From: Siphonobacter curvatus
GTDB taxonomy: Bacteria > Bacteroidota > Bacteroidia > Cytophagales > Spirosomataceae
Assembly: GCF_002943425.1 (NCBI RefSeq)
Contig: NZ_PTRA01000001.1
Coordinates: 992,001 to 1,056,000, forward strand
Reading direction: 5' to 3'
Length of the DNA stretch: 64,000 nucleotides
The position numbers were made by a program, and so were the translations under genes. This document shows positions 9,501 through 18,512 of the stretch, one piece after another; position 1 is the first letter of the stretch; each line of letters opens with the position of its first letter. The notes under the pieces were generated by a model. The model had not been told where the DNA came from. It saw only the letters and a list, made by a program, of their open reading frames with translations, and did no database searches.

Positions 9501-9653
9501 GTAACTGGTACGCACGTTGATAATGGGCGGATCAATCGCCGGGAAATCCCGAACGCCCAGAAACGTAAAGCCGACGTATCCGAACAACACAATGATGATG
9601 TTCATCACGATGGCCAGTACGGGGCGACTTAGGGACAAAGAGGGTAAGCTCAT
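6546..9653 (-). CDS. RND multidrug efflux transporter permease (HAE1/AcrB-like)
   Basis: Inner-membrane proton/drug antiporter of the resistance-nodulation-division superfamily, 1035 residues with the usual 12-helix, two-repeat layout. The first helix is at residues 11-30 and the first large periplasmic loop follows it. The paired acidic residues of TM4 are Asp401 and Asp402 in GLVVDDGIVV, and the TM10 lysine lies in GLVTKNGILIVEF near residue 940; these form the proton relay in AcrB. It is encoded 130 bases downstream of its periplasmic adaptor on the same strand. No TolC-type outer-membrane gene is in the window. The substrate range cannot be read from sequence. Confidence 0.95.
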   Translation of the reverse strand: MSLPSLSLSRPVLAIVMNIIIVLFGYVGFTFLGVRDFPAIDPPIINVRTSYAGANADIIESQITEPLEKAINGIAGVRSISSSSSQGTSNITVEFNLEANLEAAANDVRDKVAQAQRQLPNDLDAPPVVNKADANSDPIITMTVQSTTRNILEINDYATNVLQERLQTIPGVSSIQLWGEKRYAMRLWLDPAKMAAYNITGVDVLNALSRENVELPSGKIAGNATELSIRTFGRLTTEEEFNNIILRNQNSQVVRFSDIGEAVLGPENEETAMRGNGVAMIGMAIVPQPGSNYVAIADDFYKRLEEIKRDLPKDIHLDIALDNTRFIKRSIEEVEETLLISLVLVVIIIYLFFRDWAIAFRPLIDIPVSLVGAFFIMYIFGFTINILTMLAIVLATGLVVDDGIVVTENIFKKLEAGMPRMQAAKEGSEEIFFAVISTSVTLAFVFLPIIFLEGFVGRLFREFGIVVAGAVLISAFVSLTLTPVLNVIMSRKQHKNSWFYDKTEPFFQWMDKGYHDTLASFMKVKWLAWGIIAACFGLTYVLFNTIQSELAPLEDRSQFRLSVTAPEGTAYDYMDDYMSRLTQFVIDSVPEKRIVMSITAPGFSGAGSVNSGTIRIGLKEINERERSQQQIVEMINRNTKNFPEGKAFAVQEQTIAVNRRGGLPVSFVIQHNDFEKLKAMLPKFMEAANQHPSLQGVDIDLKFNKPELRVEIDRAKASELGVSVADISETMQLAYSNRRYGYFTRNGKQYQVMGEVYRKDRSQPVDLQTLYVKNSRGEAIQLDNLVHITESTTPPQLYHYNRYKSATISAGLAPGMTIADGIKAMQAVAQQLKLSEQGFATALTGASRDFAESSSNTSFAFLLALVLIYLILAAQFESFLDPIIIMITVPLALAGALLSLWLFDQTLNIFSQIGMIMLVGLVTKNGILIVEFANEQRKEGLSKVEAAITAATMRLRPILMTSLAMALGALPIALSLGAAATSRIPLGIVIVGGIMFSLMLTLYVIPAVYAMMSRRKDVTPTKQNGKVTEPEMTLV

Positions 9654-9783
9654 ACGTGGATCTTTTACACTATAACCAGTTCAATAGATCAGTAGTACGG
9701 GAAGAAGTTTAGGCTGCTGAAACACAGAGATCTATGAAATACGTGTGCCACTCTTCCGTGCGTTTAGATAGGAATGCGTACTG

Positions 9784-10872
9784 CTACTTTTTTACATTTC
9801 TGATCTTCAGCGGAGCATCCGGTTTAATCTGAAGAATACCGCTGATCACCACCGTGTCTCCGGCCTGAATCCCGTTGACAACCTGTACTTTGGTATCGGT
9901 TCGGGTACCGGTTTCTACGGTTACAAACGAAGCTCTGCCCCCGCGGGAAACCACCACCTGTTTATCTTTGGTACCCGGTATAATTGCCTGTGAGGGTACC
10001 AGTAAGGCTTCGGGCGTTTCGCCGAGCTGGAGGTTCACTTTGGCAAACTGACCGGGACGGAGCTGATTGTTGGCATTAGGTACCAGTGCCCGCAGTTTGA
10101 TAGTACGGGTGGTCAGGTCGATTTTAGGTTCGATGGCGTAAACCTTTCCCTGAAATTCCGTACGCTCGCTCGCTACATTAAATCGAACGCCGTCGCCAAT
10201 GTGGACGACATCCGAATATTTTTCGGGAATCGAGAAATCAACTTTCAACGGGTTGGTTTGCTGAAAACTGGCGATGACCGTGGTGGGCGAAACGATGGCT
10301 CCTTCACTCACGTACCGCAGACCAATCTTGCCCGCAAAGGGAGCCCGGATTTCCGTACGTTGTAATTGAGCATTAGCTACGGCCAGATCCGCGTCGTAGG
10401 CTTCAACCTGGGATTGAGCCACGTCCACTTCCTGCTTACTGACGCCTTCGCGTTCGAGCAGGTACTGCAGACGTTCAAGCGATTTCTGAGCCAGTTTTCG
10501 CTGGGTTTTTACTTTCAGTACCTGAGCAGAAAGATCGGCATCGAAGAGTTTAATCAATAGAGCTCCTTTGGGTACGGGCTGGCCTTCTTTGAAGTAGATT
10601 TTCACGACCCGGGCGTTGATTTCCGATTGTAGCGAAAGCTCTTCATTGCTCTGTAGCGTACCCGTCGTTTCAATACTGTTACTTAATTTTTCAGTACTAA
10701 CTACGTATCCATCCACCGAAAGTGGCCGGGCTGGACCACCGCCTCCTCCTCCTGCACGCTCATTTCCGGCTTTTTTCTTTTCAGTACGATTCAATTTGCC
10801 ATAAACCAGATACCCAATGCCGCCTACAATGACAACCACGAGTAACCAGCGAACAAGGCTTGATGATTTCAT
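9784..10872 (-). CDS. RND efflux periplasmic adaptor (HlyD/MFP family)
   Basis: Membrane fusion protein linking the downstream RND pump to an outer-membrane channel. From the ATG at 10872 it has an N-terminal membrane helix (about residues 7-25) and a Gly-rich linker with a GGGGGG run. A barrel-sandwich segment (INARVVKIYFKEGQPVPKGA) follows, then an alpha-hairpin of about 60 residues, the second lipoyl half containing RAPFAGKIG, and a beta-barrel. An in-frame ATG at 10893 would add seven residues before the helix; I prefer the shorter form. The gene order adaptor then permease is the standard one. Confidence 0.92.
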   Translation of the reverse strand: MKSSSLVRWLLVVVIVGGIGYLVYGKLNRTEKKKAGNERAGGGGGGPARPLSVDGYVVSTEKLSNSIETTGTLQSNEELSLQSEINARVVKIYFKEGQPVPKGALLIKLFDADLSAQVLKVKTQRKLAQKSLERLQYLLEREGVSKQEVDVAQSQVEAYDADLAVANAQLQRTEIRAPFAGKIGLRYVSEGAIVSPTTVIASFQQTNPLKVDFSIPEKYSDVVHIGDGVRFNVASERTEFQGKVYAIEPKIDLTTRTIKLRALVPNANNQLRPGQFAKVNLQLGETPEALLVPSQAIIPGTKDKQVVVSRGGRASFVTVETGTRTDTKVQVVNGIQAGDTVVISGILQIKPDAPLKIRNVKK

Positions 10873-10893
10873 AAGGTTTGTAAACAAATACAT

Positions 10894-11196
10894 CCAGCTT
10901 CGGAAAGAAGTCGGAAGAAGAATGGGAGGTTAACTATTAAATATTGTACGAAAATAACAGATTTTTAGGCGTATTGATGGGGGAAGTCGGAGAGGGAGTT
11001 CCGGTTTTCCAAAATCCAAAGACCAAGCAGGGGAGGAGTATGAAAAACTCCCGTAGTTTTGCGACGTAATTTTTTACTCATTTATCCAGAAAGAGAGAGG
11101 GACTTCCTTTACCTGAATCCTCTCTTAAAGAAATGAGTACCTAGGATCAATGTAGTAAACGGACCTCTTTTTAAACTGTATAACCAAGAGTAGCGT
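10894..11196. other. Divergent intergenic region between RND adaptor and transaldolase
   Basis: About 300 bases without a gene separate the divergently transcribed adaptor and transaldolase genes. A TAGTTTTG box at 11054-11061 fits the -7 consensus for the rightward gene, but no good -33 partner is visible. I see no repeats or operator-like palindromes. Confidence 0.5.
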
Positions 11197-11853
11197 ATGA
11201 AATTTTTCATTGATACGGCCAATCTCGATGAAATTCGGGAAGCCCACGAGTTAGGCGTACTGGATGGCGTAACGACCAATCCTTCGCTAATGGCCAAGGT
11301 GGGAATCAAGGGTAAAAACAACATTTTTAAGCACTACAAGAGCATTTGTGATATTGTAGACGGGGACGTAAGTGCTGAGGTAATCAGTACGGATTTCAAG
11401 GGAATTATTCGGGAAGGAGAGGAGCTGGCTGAAATCGACGAGAAAATCGTGGTTAAAGTACCCATGATTCGGGATGGCGTAAAAGCAATCAAATATTTTG
11501 CTGATAAAGAAATCAAAACGAACTGTACACTGGTGTTTTCGGCGGGGCAGGCTCTACTAGCGGCCAAAGCAGGAGCGACCTACGTTTCTCCCTTCGTGGG
11601 TCGGTTGGATGACATTTCGATGGACGGAATCGAGCTGATTGAATCCATCGTATCCATCTACGAAAACTACGGTTTTCTGACGCAGGTATTGGCGGCCTCG
11701 ATTCGTCATCCGGTACATATTTTGAAGTGTGCTGAGATTGGAGCTGACGTAGCTACCTGCCCGCTATCCGTCATCACCTCTTTACTCAATCACCCTTTAA
11801 CGGATAGTGGATTGAAGAAGTTTTTAGCTGATGCCGCTACCTTCACCGAATAA
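11197..11853 (+). CDS. Transaldolase / fructose-6-phosphate aldolase family
   Basis: Small-type transaldolase of 218 residues, acting in the non-oxidative pentose phosphate pathway or as a fructose 6-phosphate aldolase. The Schiff-base lysine is Lys87 in VVKVPM. The N-terminal [11 protein letters not shown] and DGVTTNPSL motifs and the NCTLVFS and [11 protein letters not shown] segments are classic for the family. The single-domain length separates it from the roughly 320-residue TalA/TalB type. Sequence alone does not separate transaldolase from F6P aldolase activity. It is flanked by a strong terminator on the 3' side, so it is likely monocistronic. Confidence 0.92.
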   Translation: MKFFIDTANLDEIREAHELGVLDGVTTNPSLMAKVGIKGKNNIFKHYKSICDIVDGDVSAEVISTDFKGIIREGEELAEIDEKIVVKVPMIRDGVKAIKYFADKEIKTNCTLVFSAGQALLAAKAGATYVSPFVGRLDDISMDGIELIESIVSIYENYGFLTQVLAASIRHPVHILKCAEIGADVATCPLSVITSLLNHPLTDSGLKKFLADAATFTE

Positions 11854-11870
11854 AAGATTATTTGTTTTTA

Positions 11871-11903
11871 CAAAAAAAGCCTGTTTAGAACAGGCTTTTT
11901 TTG
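11871..11903 (+). terminator. Intrinsic terminator after transaldolase gene
   Basis: A 13-bp stem (11871-11883 with 11891-11903) contains GCCTG/CAGGC and is flanked by runs of A and T. This is a standard intrinsic terminator. Confidence 0.88.
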
Positions 11904-11996
11904 TAAAATATTAAAATAAAAGTTGCTAAAAGTGATGAATGGTGACGTATTTGTAGGAACTGAATTTTAAGTTTGTATTTTCGAAAGTACCCGCTC

Positions 11997-12344
11997 ATGT
12001 TGAAACGCATACTTCTTATTCTTTTTGTGTTTGGTTTTGGATTGACCTCGTATGGTCAAAACAAGGCGCCTGAGCGTAAAAAATCTTCCGAATCAATTCT
12101 ACAGGAAGAGCCCGAAGGAGGGCTTTCCAAGGTAGTAACGTTTATCAAAAACGCGGGTAAGGTCATTGACAATCCCACTAAGCTGCGAATTGAAGTAGAA
12201 GAAGAAGTGCCACCCCGGGAGAAACCCAGAAGTGGATTTGGTAAAGTGATTCGCTTCATTCGGGATGTGGGTAAGGTGATGGATGACCCCACGCAGTTGA
12301 ATATCTCCGTAGAAAAAGAAAAAGCCCCCCGTAAAGAAGAATAA
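11997..12344 (+). CDS. Small secreted protein with two tandem homologous modules
   Basis: I do not recognise a named family. From the ATG at 11997 the protein has 115 residues: a signal peptide (MLKRILLILFVFGFGLTSYG, residues 1-20), then two copies of a roughly 30-residue module separated by a Pro/charged linker. Module 1 has GGLSKVVTFIKNAGKVIDNP and module 2 has SGFGKVIRFIRDVGKVMDDP; each then continues T-x-L-x-I-x-V-E. The C-terminus is highly charged. Each module probably forms an amphipathic helix followed by a strand. The gene stands alone between two terminators. The function is unknown. Confidence 0.7.
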   Translation: MLKRILLILFVFGFGLTSYGQNKAPERKKSSESILQEEPEGGLSKVVTFIKNAGKVIDNPTKLRIEVEEEVPPREKPRSGFGKVIRFIRDVGKVMDDPTQLNISVEKEKAPRKEE

Positions 12345-12362
12345 TCATTCCGATACGATCCG

Positions 12363-12394
12363 AGTCCGGTAGTCGCTAGAACGACTACCGGACT
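12363..12394 (+). terminator. Intrinsic terminator after small secreted protein gene
   Basis: A 13-bp perfect stem (12363-12375 with 12382-12394) with a CTAGAA loop is followed by a T-rich tail. Confidence 0.88.
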
Positions 12395-12621
12395 TTTCTT
12401 TTTTCGAAATATTTGATAAGGCATGCAACGTCACCCGGGGCTCCTGCATCCATTAGTTATCCCCTCGCTTTCTCCAGTTGATCCCCTCTTTTTTACCGTT
12501 CATCCGATTATTGTGCAATTCATAGTAGCTTGTATTGCATAGTACTTCATTCGACTTGCATCTTTGGGTCATCAACGAGATTAAAACATCTAATTCTATC
12601 TGTCTCCTTACCATCAAAGCC

Positions 12622-15069
12622 ATGAAAACTATTCTATGTATCCTAACCTTTCTACTGGCCGGTATAGGCTTGGGCTTCGCCCAAAAGCCCTTCCAGGGAA
12701 GCGTATCGGGCAAGATTACTGATGTGTCGGGAAAGGCCGTTGAATTCGCTACCATCATGGTACTTAAGGCCAAAGATTCGACTTTAGCTAAGGGGGGCGT
12801 AGCTGATGCCAATGGTACTTTTGAAATCGAAGGGCTGGCGGAGGGCCGTTACCTGGTGACGCTTACGCAGGTAGGGTTTGCTAAGAAATCAACCCCTCCG
12901 TTCGTATTGAATGCAGAATCGCCGAGTGTGAAACTGGCTGCTTTAGTAATGGAGCCTGCTTCGCAGGATTTGAAAGAAGTACGAGTAGCTGCGGCCAAAC
13001 CTTTCATTGAACAGCAAATCGATAAGACGGTCGTTAACGTTGAAAACAGCATTGTGGCGGCAGGAAATACCGCTCTGGAAGTACTCGAACGTGCTCCGGG
13101 CGTAACCGTAGACCGCGACGGTAACATTTCGCTGAAAGGCAAAGCTCAGGTACGGGTAATGATTGATGGGAAGCCTACGTACCTGTCCAACGAGGATCTG
13201 GCGAATTTGCTCCGCAACACGCAGGCGAATCAACTGGAGAAAATTGAGATTATGACCAATCCATCGTCTAAATACGATGCGGCTGGTAATGCAGGAATCA
13301 TCAATATTCGGACCAAGAAGAACCAGAACGCGGGGTTGAATGGCTCGGCTAGTTTAGGGTTTGGATACGGATTGAATCCTAAAGCGAATGGTAGTTTGAA
13401 CCTGAATTATCGTCAAAATAAATGGAATGTTTTTGGTAATTACTCGGGCGGGGCTCGTAAAAACTGGCGGGATCAGTCAATTGTTCGCAAGTTCCGTTCG
13501 GGCGATGAAGTAACGGCTTTGTACGATCAGTTTGCCGATAATACGACCCGAAATCACAACAACAACGTAAAACTAGGAGCCGATTATTTTGCTTCAAAAA
13601 AGACGACGATTGGAGTTTTGATGAATGTAAATGCCGGAGGCTGGGGTAGTATAGGCGATAACGTCACCAAAATTTACAAAGGCACCAGCGTACTGGAAAA
13701 AACGACGACGACAGGTCAGAACTTTGATAATACCTGGAAAAGCCTGACTACTAACCTGAATTTGAAACATACCATTGATTCAACGGGTAAGGAATTTACG
13801 GCCGATATTGATTACGCCCGGTACGACAATCGCTCGGATCAGCGGTACAAAATTACGACGGTGAATCCGTCGGGAGTAGATCTGGAAATCCCCCGCTTTG
13901 ACGTGGGTAATACCAAGGGCATCGTGGATATTTATTCAGCAAAGGTGGACTATACGCATCCATTGAGTAAAAATTCAAAAATTGAAGCAGGCCTGAAAAC
14001 AGCTTTCGTCACGACGGATAACAACATGAAGTTTACCATTCAACAGGGAGAAGCTCCTCGTCTGGATTCAGGTCGTACGAATCAGTTTATTTACAAAGAA
14101 ACGATCAATGCCGCTTATCTGAATTATAGCACCCAAATCAAGAAAACCTCGATTCAACTCGGTCTGCGTGGCGAGCAAACAGTGATGAAGGGGAATCAGG
14201 TGACCTCAGACACGAGCTTTCGCCGGAACTATCTGAACCTATTTCCGAGTGTATTCGTCCGGCAGGAATTAAATAAGAAGAATACCGTAGGCTTTTCGTA
14301 CAGCTATCGCATCGACCGCCCTGATTACGAGGATTTGAATCCCTTTCTGTACTTCCTTGATTTGTACACCTATCAGCAGGGAAATCCGTACCTGAGACCC
14401 CAATTCTCACACGTAGCTGAAGTGACGCACACGTTTATGGGAGCTGTAACGACCACCTTGAATTACGGACGCTCGAATGGAATCATTACTGAAGTGTTAC
14501 GCCAAGATGATGCCGCTCGCACGACCTATATCAATAAAGAAAACTTTGGTTTCCGCGAAAACTACGGCGTAGCGATCTCGGCTAACATTCCAATTACGAA
14601 AAAATGGATGAGCATCAACTACGTCAATGTGAACCGGAATCGCTTCGTTGGCTTGCTTAATGGAGGCGAATTTGACGGACGCATCGTAACGACCACCTTC
14701 AATACACAAAACCAATTTACGCTTCCTAAAAACTGGTCAGCAGAAATCAGCGGTTTCTACATGAGCGGGTTCCTGGAAGGTACGATCAAGGGAGAGCCGA
14801 TGTGGCAGGTTTCCGTGGGGGTACAGAAACAATTCTGGGATAAGAAAGCTAGCTTAAAGCTGAATGTACGCGATATTTTCTGGTCGCAACAATTCCGGGG
14901 AAGCTTCGTGTTTGGCAACGTAGACATGCAAATTCGGAATAAGTGGGAAAACCGGGTAGCAAACTTAACCTTCTCGTATCGCTTCGGAAACTCTAAAATT
15001 CAGGCTTCCCGTCGCCGCAGTACCGGTCTGGAAAGTGAAGCTGGCCGGGTGAATCAGGGCAGTAATTAG
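12622..15069 (+). CDS. Outer-membrane beta-barrel receptor-like protein
   Basis: An 815-residue outer-membrane protein of the OMP beta-barrel family related to TonB-dependent receptors. It has a signal peptide (residues 1-21), a carboxypeptidase-regulatory-like beta-sandwich (SVSGKITDVSGKAVEFATI, about 25-110), a plug-like domain with APGVTVDRDGNISLKGKA and MIDGKPTYLS near 155-190, and a long barrel rich in alternating aromatic residues. The MTNPSSKYDAAGNAGIINI segment near 215 is characteristic. The ATG at 12622 is chosen because the signal peptide begins there; an upstream in-frame ATG at 12535 adds residues without signal features. No partner lipoprotein gene is adjacent. The substrate is unknown. 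Confidence 0.88.
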   Translation: MKTILCILTFLLAGIGLGFAQKPFQGSVSGKITDVSGKAVEFATIMVLKAKDSTLAKGGVADANGTFEIEGLAEGRYLVTLTQVGFAKKSTPPFVLNAESPSVKLAALVMEPASQDLKEVRVAAAKPFIEQQIDKTVVNVENSIVAAGNTALEVLERAPGVTVDRDGNISLKGKAQVRVMIDGKPTYLSNEDLANLLRNTQANQLEKIEIMTNPSSKYDAAGNAGIINIRTKKNQNAGLNGSASLGFGYGLNPKANGSLNLNYRQNKWNVFGNYSGGARKNWRDQSIVRKFRSGDEVTALYDQFADNTTRNHNNNVKLGADYFASKKTTIGVLMNVNAGGWGSIGDNVTKIYKGTSVLEKTTTTGQNFDNTWKSLTTNLNLKHTIDSTGKEFTADIDYARYDNRSDQRYKITTVNPSGVDLEIPRFDVGNTKGIVDIYSAKVDYTHPLSKNSKIEAGLKTAFVTTDNNMKFTIQQGEAPRLDSGRTNQFIYKETINAAYLNYSTQIKKTSIQLGLRGEQTVMKGNQVTSDTSFRRNYLNLFPSVFVRQELNKKNTVGFSYSYRIDRPDYEDLNPFLYFLDLYTYQQGNPYLRPQFSHVAEVTHTFMGAVTTTLNYGRSNGIITEVLRQDDAARTTYINKENFGFRENYGVAISANIPITKKWMSINYVNVNRNRFVGLLNGGEFDGRIVTTTFNTQNQFTLPKNWSAEISGFYMSGFLEGTIKGEPMWQVSVGVQKQFWDKKASLKLNVRDIFWSQQFRGSFVFGNVDMQIRNKWENRVANLTFSYRFGNSKIQASRRRSTGLESEAGRVNQGSN

Positions 15070-15093
15070 TAACTTGTGTTAGAAAACAGTAGG

Positions 15094-15119
15094 AAAACCA
15101 GCGAAACTTCGCTGGTTTT
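15094..15119 (+). terminator. Intrinsic terminator after beta-barrel gene
   Basis: A stem of at least 10 bp (15094-15103 with 15110-15119) is followed by a T-run. Confidence 0.85.
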
Positions 15120-15135
15120 TTCGTTAAGTCAAAGT

Positions 15136-15187
15136 GTATGTAATGCACCGTATACATTGGTATTCCGCATTCCCTTGCATTACATAC
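15136..15187. repeat. 12-bp perfect inverted repeat in intergenic region
   Basis: GTATGTAATGCA at 15136-15147 is exactly complementary to 15176-15187, with a 28-base loop. It lies between the terminator of the beta-barrel gene and the lpxH-like gene end, and has no T-tract. Its role is unknown. Confidence 0.6.
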
Positions 15188-15219
15188 GGGGCTAATGGTA
15201 CACCACCCTAGAAAGCAAA

Positions 15220-15248
15220 CATCCCGAAAGTTTCTAACCTCCGGGATG
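15220..15248 (-). terminator. Possible terminator of the lpxH-like gene
   Basis: CATCCCG at 15220-15226 pairs with 15242-15248. On the minus strand it is followed by a moderately T-rich stretch, about 95 bases beyond the stop. The stem is short, so this is tentative. Confidence 0.4.
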
Positions 15249-15341
15249 CTATTATGAAATCGATAATCGACTGAAAAAGAAGAAGTTGATTTGTTGAAAA
15301 GAAATATAATTTGTAAAACTATCAACCGCAGCGGCTATCAA

Positions 15342-16160
15342 CTATTTCTTATTCGCCGGGACTAATAAAGCCGGGTCATTCTCGAATATTTCCATGGTAA
15401 ACTGTTCTCCATCGTAATAACCATACGACTGCGTGTAAATCCATTCGCCAATGTTGAGATATCGGCTGGTAGCAGAAACCTCCATATCCAAAATCAAATG
15501 TCGATGACCGAAGATGTAGTAATCGTGATGAGATTGAGCTTCGACTTCACGGCAATACTGAAAAATCAACTCCGCTTCGTCACTTCGAAAAAACTCCTCG
15601 GGTCTACCAGCTTTAGAGGCTCGCGAATGCCGGGCCCAGCGGTAAGCCAACGTAATCCCTACGTCAGGATGCAGCCAGCGAAACAAAAACTGAAGAAACG
15701 AATTGGTAAAGACTGGCTTTAGGATTCGTTTGTAAGCCCAGTCGCCGGGACCTAAGCCATCCCCATGACCGACTAAAAAACGCTTAGTACTTTGATTACT
15801 AGTTACACGAAAAGCAATCGGGTTTCGATGAACGGGAATATCAAATTCCTTCGGAAAATAATCCCGCATCCATAAATCGTGATTGCCTGTAAATAGATGA
15901 ATTTCAACGCCTTCATCCCGTAATTGAGCTAATTTTCCTAAAAAACGAACGTATCCTTTCGGTACGGCTTCGCGGTATTCGTGCCAGAAGTCAAAAATAT
16001 CGCCTACTAAAAACAGTACCTGAGCTTCCGGGCGGATTTGCTCAAGCCAGCGTACTACGGTACGTTCACGTTCGGCACTTTTAGAAAGGGGGGCACTGCC
16101 CAAATGAAAGTCGGAAGCAAAGAAAATTTTCTTTCCGGGAAGGAGTTGAATATCGTTCAT
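15342..16160 (-). CDS. UDP-2,3-diacylglucosamine diphosphatase-like metallophosphoesterase
   Basis: Calcineurin-like phosphoesterase resembling LpxH, which hydrolyses UDP-2,3-diacylglucosamine to lipid X in lipid A synthesis at the inner membrane. The dinuclear metal motifs appear in order: SDFHLG near residue 17, GDIFDFW near 53, TGNHD near 92, GHGDG near 132 and FGHRH near 220. The 272-residue length suits Bacteroidota LpxH homologues. The ATG at 16160 directly precedes NDIQLLPGKK; the upstream alternative adds seven residues. It lies downstream of ftsH but is separated from it by a strong hairpin, so it probably has its own promoter. Confidence 0.85.
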   Translation of the reverse strand: MNDIQLLPGKKIFFASDFHLGSAPLSKSAERERTVVRWLEQIRPEAQVLFLVGDIFDFWHEYREAVPKGYVRFLGKLAQLRDEGVEIHLFTGNHDLWMRDYFPKEFDIPVHRNPIAFRVTSNQSTKRFLVGHGDGLGPGDWAYKRILKPVFTNSFLQFLFRWLHPDVGITLAYRWARHSRASKAGRPEEFFRSDEAELIFQYCREVEAQSHHDYYIFGHRHLILDMEVSATSRYLNIGEWIYTQSYGYYDGEQFTMEIFENDPALLVPANKK

Positions 16161-16256
16161 TAGAACAGGAACCAGCAGCAACGGGCTGCCGCGAAATGAA
16201 GCTACAAAGATAGAAGGCCGTTAGTGAATTCGTACAACGAACCCAGAAAGCATAAA

Positions 16257-16290
16257 AAAACGTCTCTCTGAGTGATCAGAGAGACGTTTT
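16257..16290 (-). terminator. Strong terminator after ftsH
   Basis: A 15-bp perfect stem (16257-16271 with 16276-16290) with a GTGA loop and A/T flanks lies 13 bases after the ftsH stop on the minus strand. Confidence 0.88.
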
Positions 16291-16302
16291 CTACTGAGAA
16301 AC

Positions 16303-18348
16303 TTAGGCTTGTTCCGTTGGAACTACTTCTGAGTTGTCAGGAGCAGCATCCTGAGGAATTTCGGTAGGAGCTGATTCTTTATCAGCTGGCGTACCATTTT
16401 TGCCCTTCATATACGCTTGGTAAGAAGTCTCTTGCTCAAACGGACGTTTGCCAATCAGTTCTTCTAAGTCAGACTGGAAGAGTACTTCCTTCGTCAACAG
16501 TTGCTGAGAGATTACCTCTAAAGCTTGAATGTTATCGCGTAACAGTCCTTTCGTACGTTCGTAAGCTGCGTCTACAATCATCCGTACTTCTTCGTCAATG
16601 ATGCGAGACGTTTCTTCCGAGTAAGGCTTGTTAAACGAGTATTCGTTATTGCCTTTTGAATCGTAAAACGAAATGTTACCTAGTTTCTCGTTCATACCGT
16701 ACACGGTAACAATCGAGTAGGCCATTTTCGTTACGCGTTCCAGGTCACTTAAAGCACCCGTCGAGATTTTGCCAAAAACTACTTCCTCAGCCGCCCGTCC
16801 ACCTAACGTCATACACATTTCGTCGAGGAGCTGTTCGGTACGGTACAGGAATTGTTCCTTTGGTAGATACTGAGCGTAACCTAAAGCGGCCACACCACGG
16901 GGTACAATCGTTACTTTTACCAGCGGATCGGCGTGTTCGAGGAACCAGCCTGCAACGGCGTGACCCGCTTCGTGATAGGCAACAATTTTCTTTTCGTGCG
17001 GAGAAATAATCTTGTTTTTCTTCTCCATACCACCAATCACCCGGTCCATTGCATCCTGGAAATCCTGCATATCAATGGCCTGTTTGTTTTTCCGAGCAGC
17101 GATCAAAGCAGCTTCGTTACAAACGTTCATGATTTCAGCACCAGCAAAACCAGGGGTCTGAGCGGCGAGCTTGTTGGCAACTACATCCGGAGCCAATTTC
17201 AGGCTCGACATGTGTACTTTAAAGATGGCCTCCCGACCGATAATATCAGGTTTGTCAATCGAAATCTGACGGTCAAAACGACCCGGACGCATCAAGGCAG
17301 AATCCAAGACATCCGGACGGTTGGTAGCAGCCAGAATAATAATACCAGAATCCGTAGCAAAACCGTCCATCTCTACTAACAACGAGTTCAGGGTATTTTC
17401 CCGTTCGTCATTAGCTCCGGGCATGGCACCACGGCCCCGTGACCGACCTACCGCATCAATCTCATCGATAAAGATGATACAGGGAGCTTTTTCTTTCGCT
17501 TGTTTGAAGAGGTCACGTACCCGAGCGGCACCTACCCCTACGAACATTTCCACAAAGTCAGAACCTGACAGGGAGAAGAAAGGTACACCCGCTTCACCCG
17601 CAACAGCTTTTGCCAACAAGGTTTTACCCGTACCTGGAGGGCCAATCAGCAAGGCTCCTTTAGGAATCTTACCCCCGAGATCCGTAAACTTCTTCGGATT
17701 TTTAAGGAATTCAACAATTTCCTTAATCTCTTCTTTCGCTTCGTCAAGACCTGCTACATCATCAAACGTAATTTTGACTTTGTTTTCCGCATCGAAAAGT
17801 GTAGCCCGCGAACGACCGATATTGAAGATTTGTCCACCCGGACCAGCACCGCCAGCCATGCGACTCATCATAAAATACATCGTAACGACGATCAGAATCA
17901 GGAAGCCCCAGCTGGAGAAAAATTCTACAAGTCCTGCTCGCTCATCCACCGTATAGTCAATTGGAGCAGTCGGGTGGGCCTTATTAAATTCCTTTACATC
18001 GTCATTAAAAATCTCGGTCGACGGAATGGGAAAAGCAAAATGGGGTCCCGGCGTAGAAGGAAAATACGATTTTTGACTGGTCAAGCCCCGGTATTCAGGT
18101 TTCTGTAAGGCTTCCCGCGTCAGGGTAACTTCTACCAGTTTGTCATTCACAACAACGGTTTGTTCTACTTCACCTTTCGCAGCCATTTCAAAGAATTGTT
18201 TCATTTTAATTCTTTGAACAGCACTGCTCTTACTTACGAACATAATCGCAATGATCGCAACCACCAATCCCGCTACGAGCCAGCCCTGAAAACCTGGTCG
18301 GCGGGGAGGTTTAGGTAATTTAGGTCTATTTGGGGTTTCTTCAGCCAT
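16303..18348 (-). CDS. ftsH: ATP-dependent zinc metalloprotease FtsH
   Basis: Membrane-anchored AAA+ protease for quality control and regulated proteolysis at the inner membrane. In order it has a membrane helix (residues 24-38), a periplasmic domain, a second helix (about 147-162), Walker A GPPGTGKT at 236-243, Walker B IIFIDEID at 291-298, the second region of homology around 340-360, and the zinc-site HEAGH at 459-463. The acidic, Thr/Pro-rich tail is poorly conserved. At 681 residues it is typical of Bacteroidota FtsH. It lies downstream of rsfS on the same strand and likely shares its transcript. Confidence 0.97.
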   Translation of the reverse strand: MAEETPNRPKLPKPPRRPGFQGWLVAGLVVAIIAIMFVSKSSAVQRIKMKQFFEMAAKGEVEQTVVVNDKLVEVTLTREALQKPEYRGLTSQKSYFPSTPGPHFAFPIPSTEIFNDDVKEFNKAHPTAPIDYTVDERAGLVEFFSSWGFLILIVVTMYFMMSRMAGGAGPGGQIFNIGRSRATLFDAENKVKITFDDVAGLDEAKEEIKEIVEFLKNPKKFTDLGGKIPKGALLIGPPGTGKTLLAKAVAGEAGVPFFSLSGSDFVEMFVGVGAARVRDLFKQAKEKAPCIIFIDEIDAVGRSRGRGAMPGANDERENTLNSLLVEMDGFATDSGIIILAATNRPDVLDSALMRPGRFDRQISIDKPDIIGREAIFKVHMSSLKLAPDVVANKLAAQTPGFAGAEIMNVCNEAALIAARKNKQAIDMQDFQDAMDRVIGGMEKKNKIISPHEKKIVAYHEAGHAVAGWFLEHADPLVKVTIVPRGVAALGYAQYLPKEQFLYRTEQLLDEMCMTLGGRAAEEVVFGKISTGALSDLERVTKMAYSIVTVYGMNEKLGNISFYDSKGNNEYSFNKPYSEETSRIIDEEVRMIVDAAYERTKGLLRDNIQALEVISQQLLTKEVLFQSDLEELIGKRPFEQETSYQAYMKGKNGTPADKESAPTEIPQDAAPDNSEVVPTEQA

Positions 18349-18512
18349 ATTCTGTCTTTCTTGCTTGGATGCCGAATCGGAATCCGGCGATGGTCACTCT
18401 GGCGATAAGGCCAGTTAAATAGTAAAAGTGTAATCCACAAGATGAATGAATGGTTTCGTCAGACGATTCAGCTTGGGTCGAATGGCAGAAAAATCAGGGT
18501 GAACGGCTAAAA

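Noticed and set aside
12535-12621. Upstream start for the beta-barrel receptor gene
   Set aside because: The added residues are not signal-like and precede a normal signal peptide at 12622.
15498-15722. Plus-strand frame over the lpxH-like gene
   Set aside because: Antisense shadow of a gene with all metal motifs.
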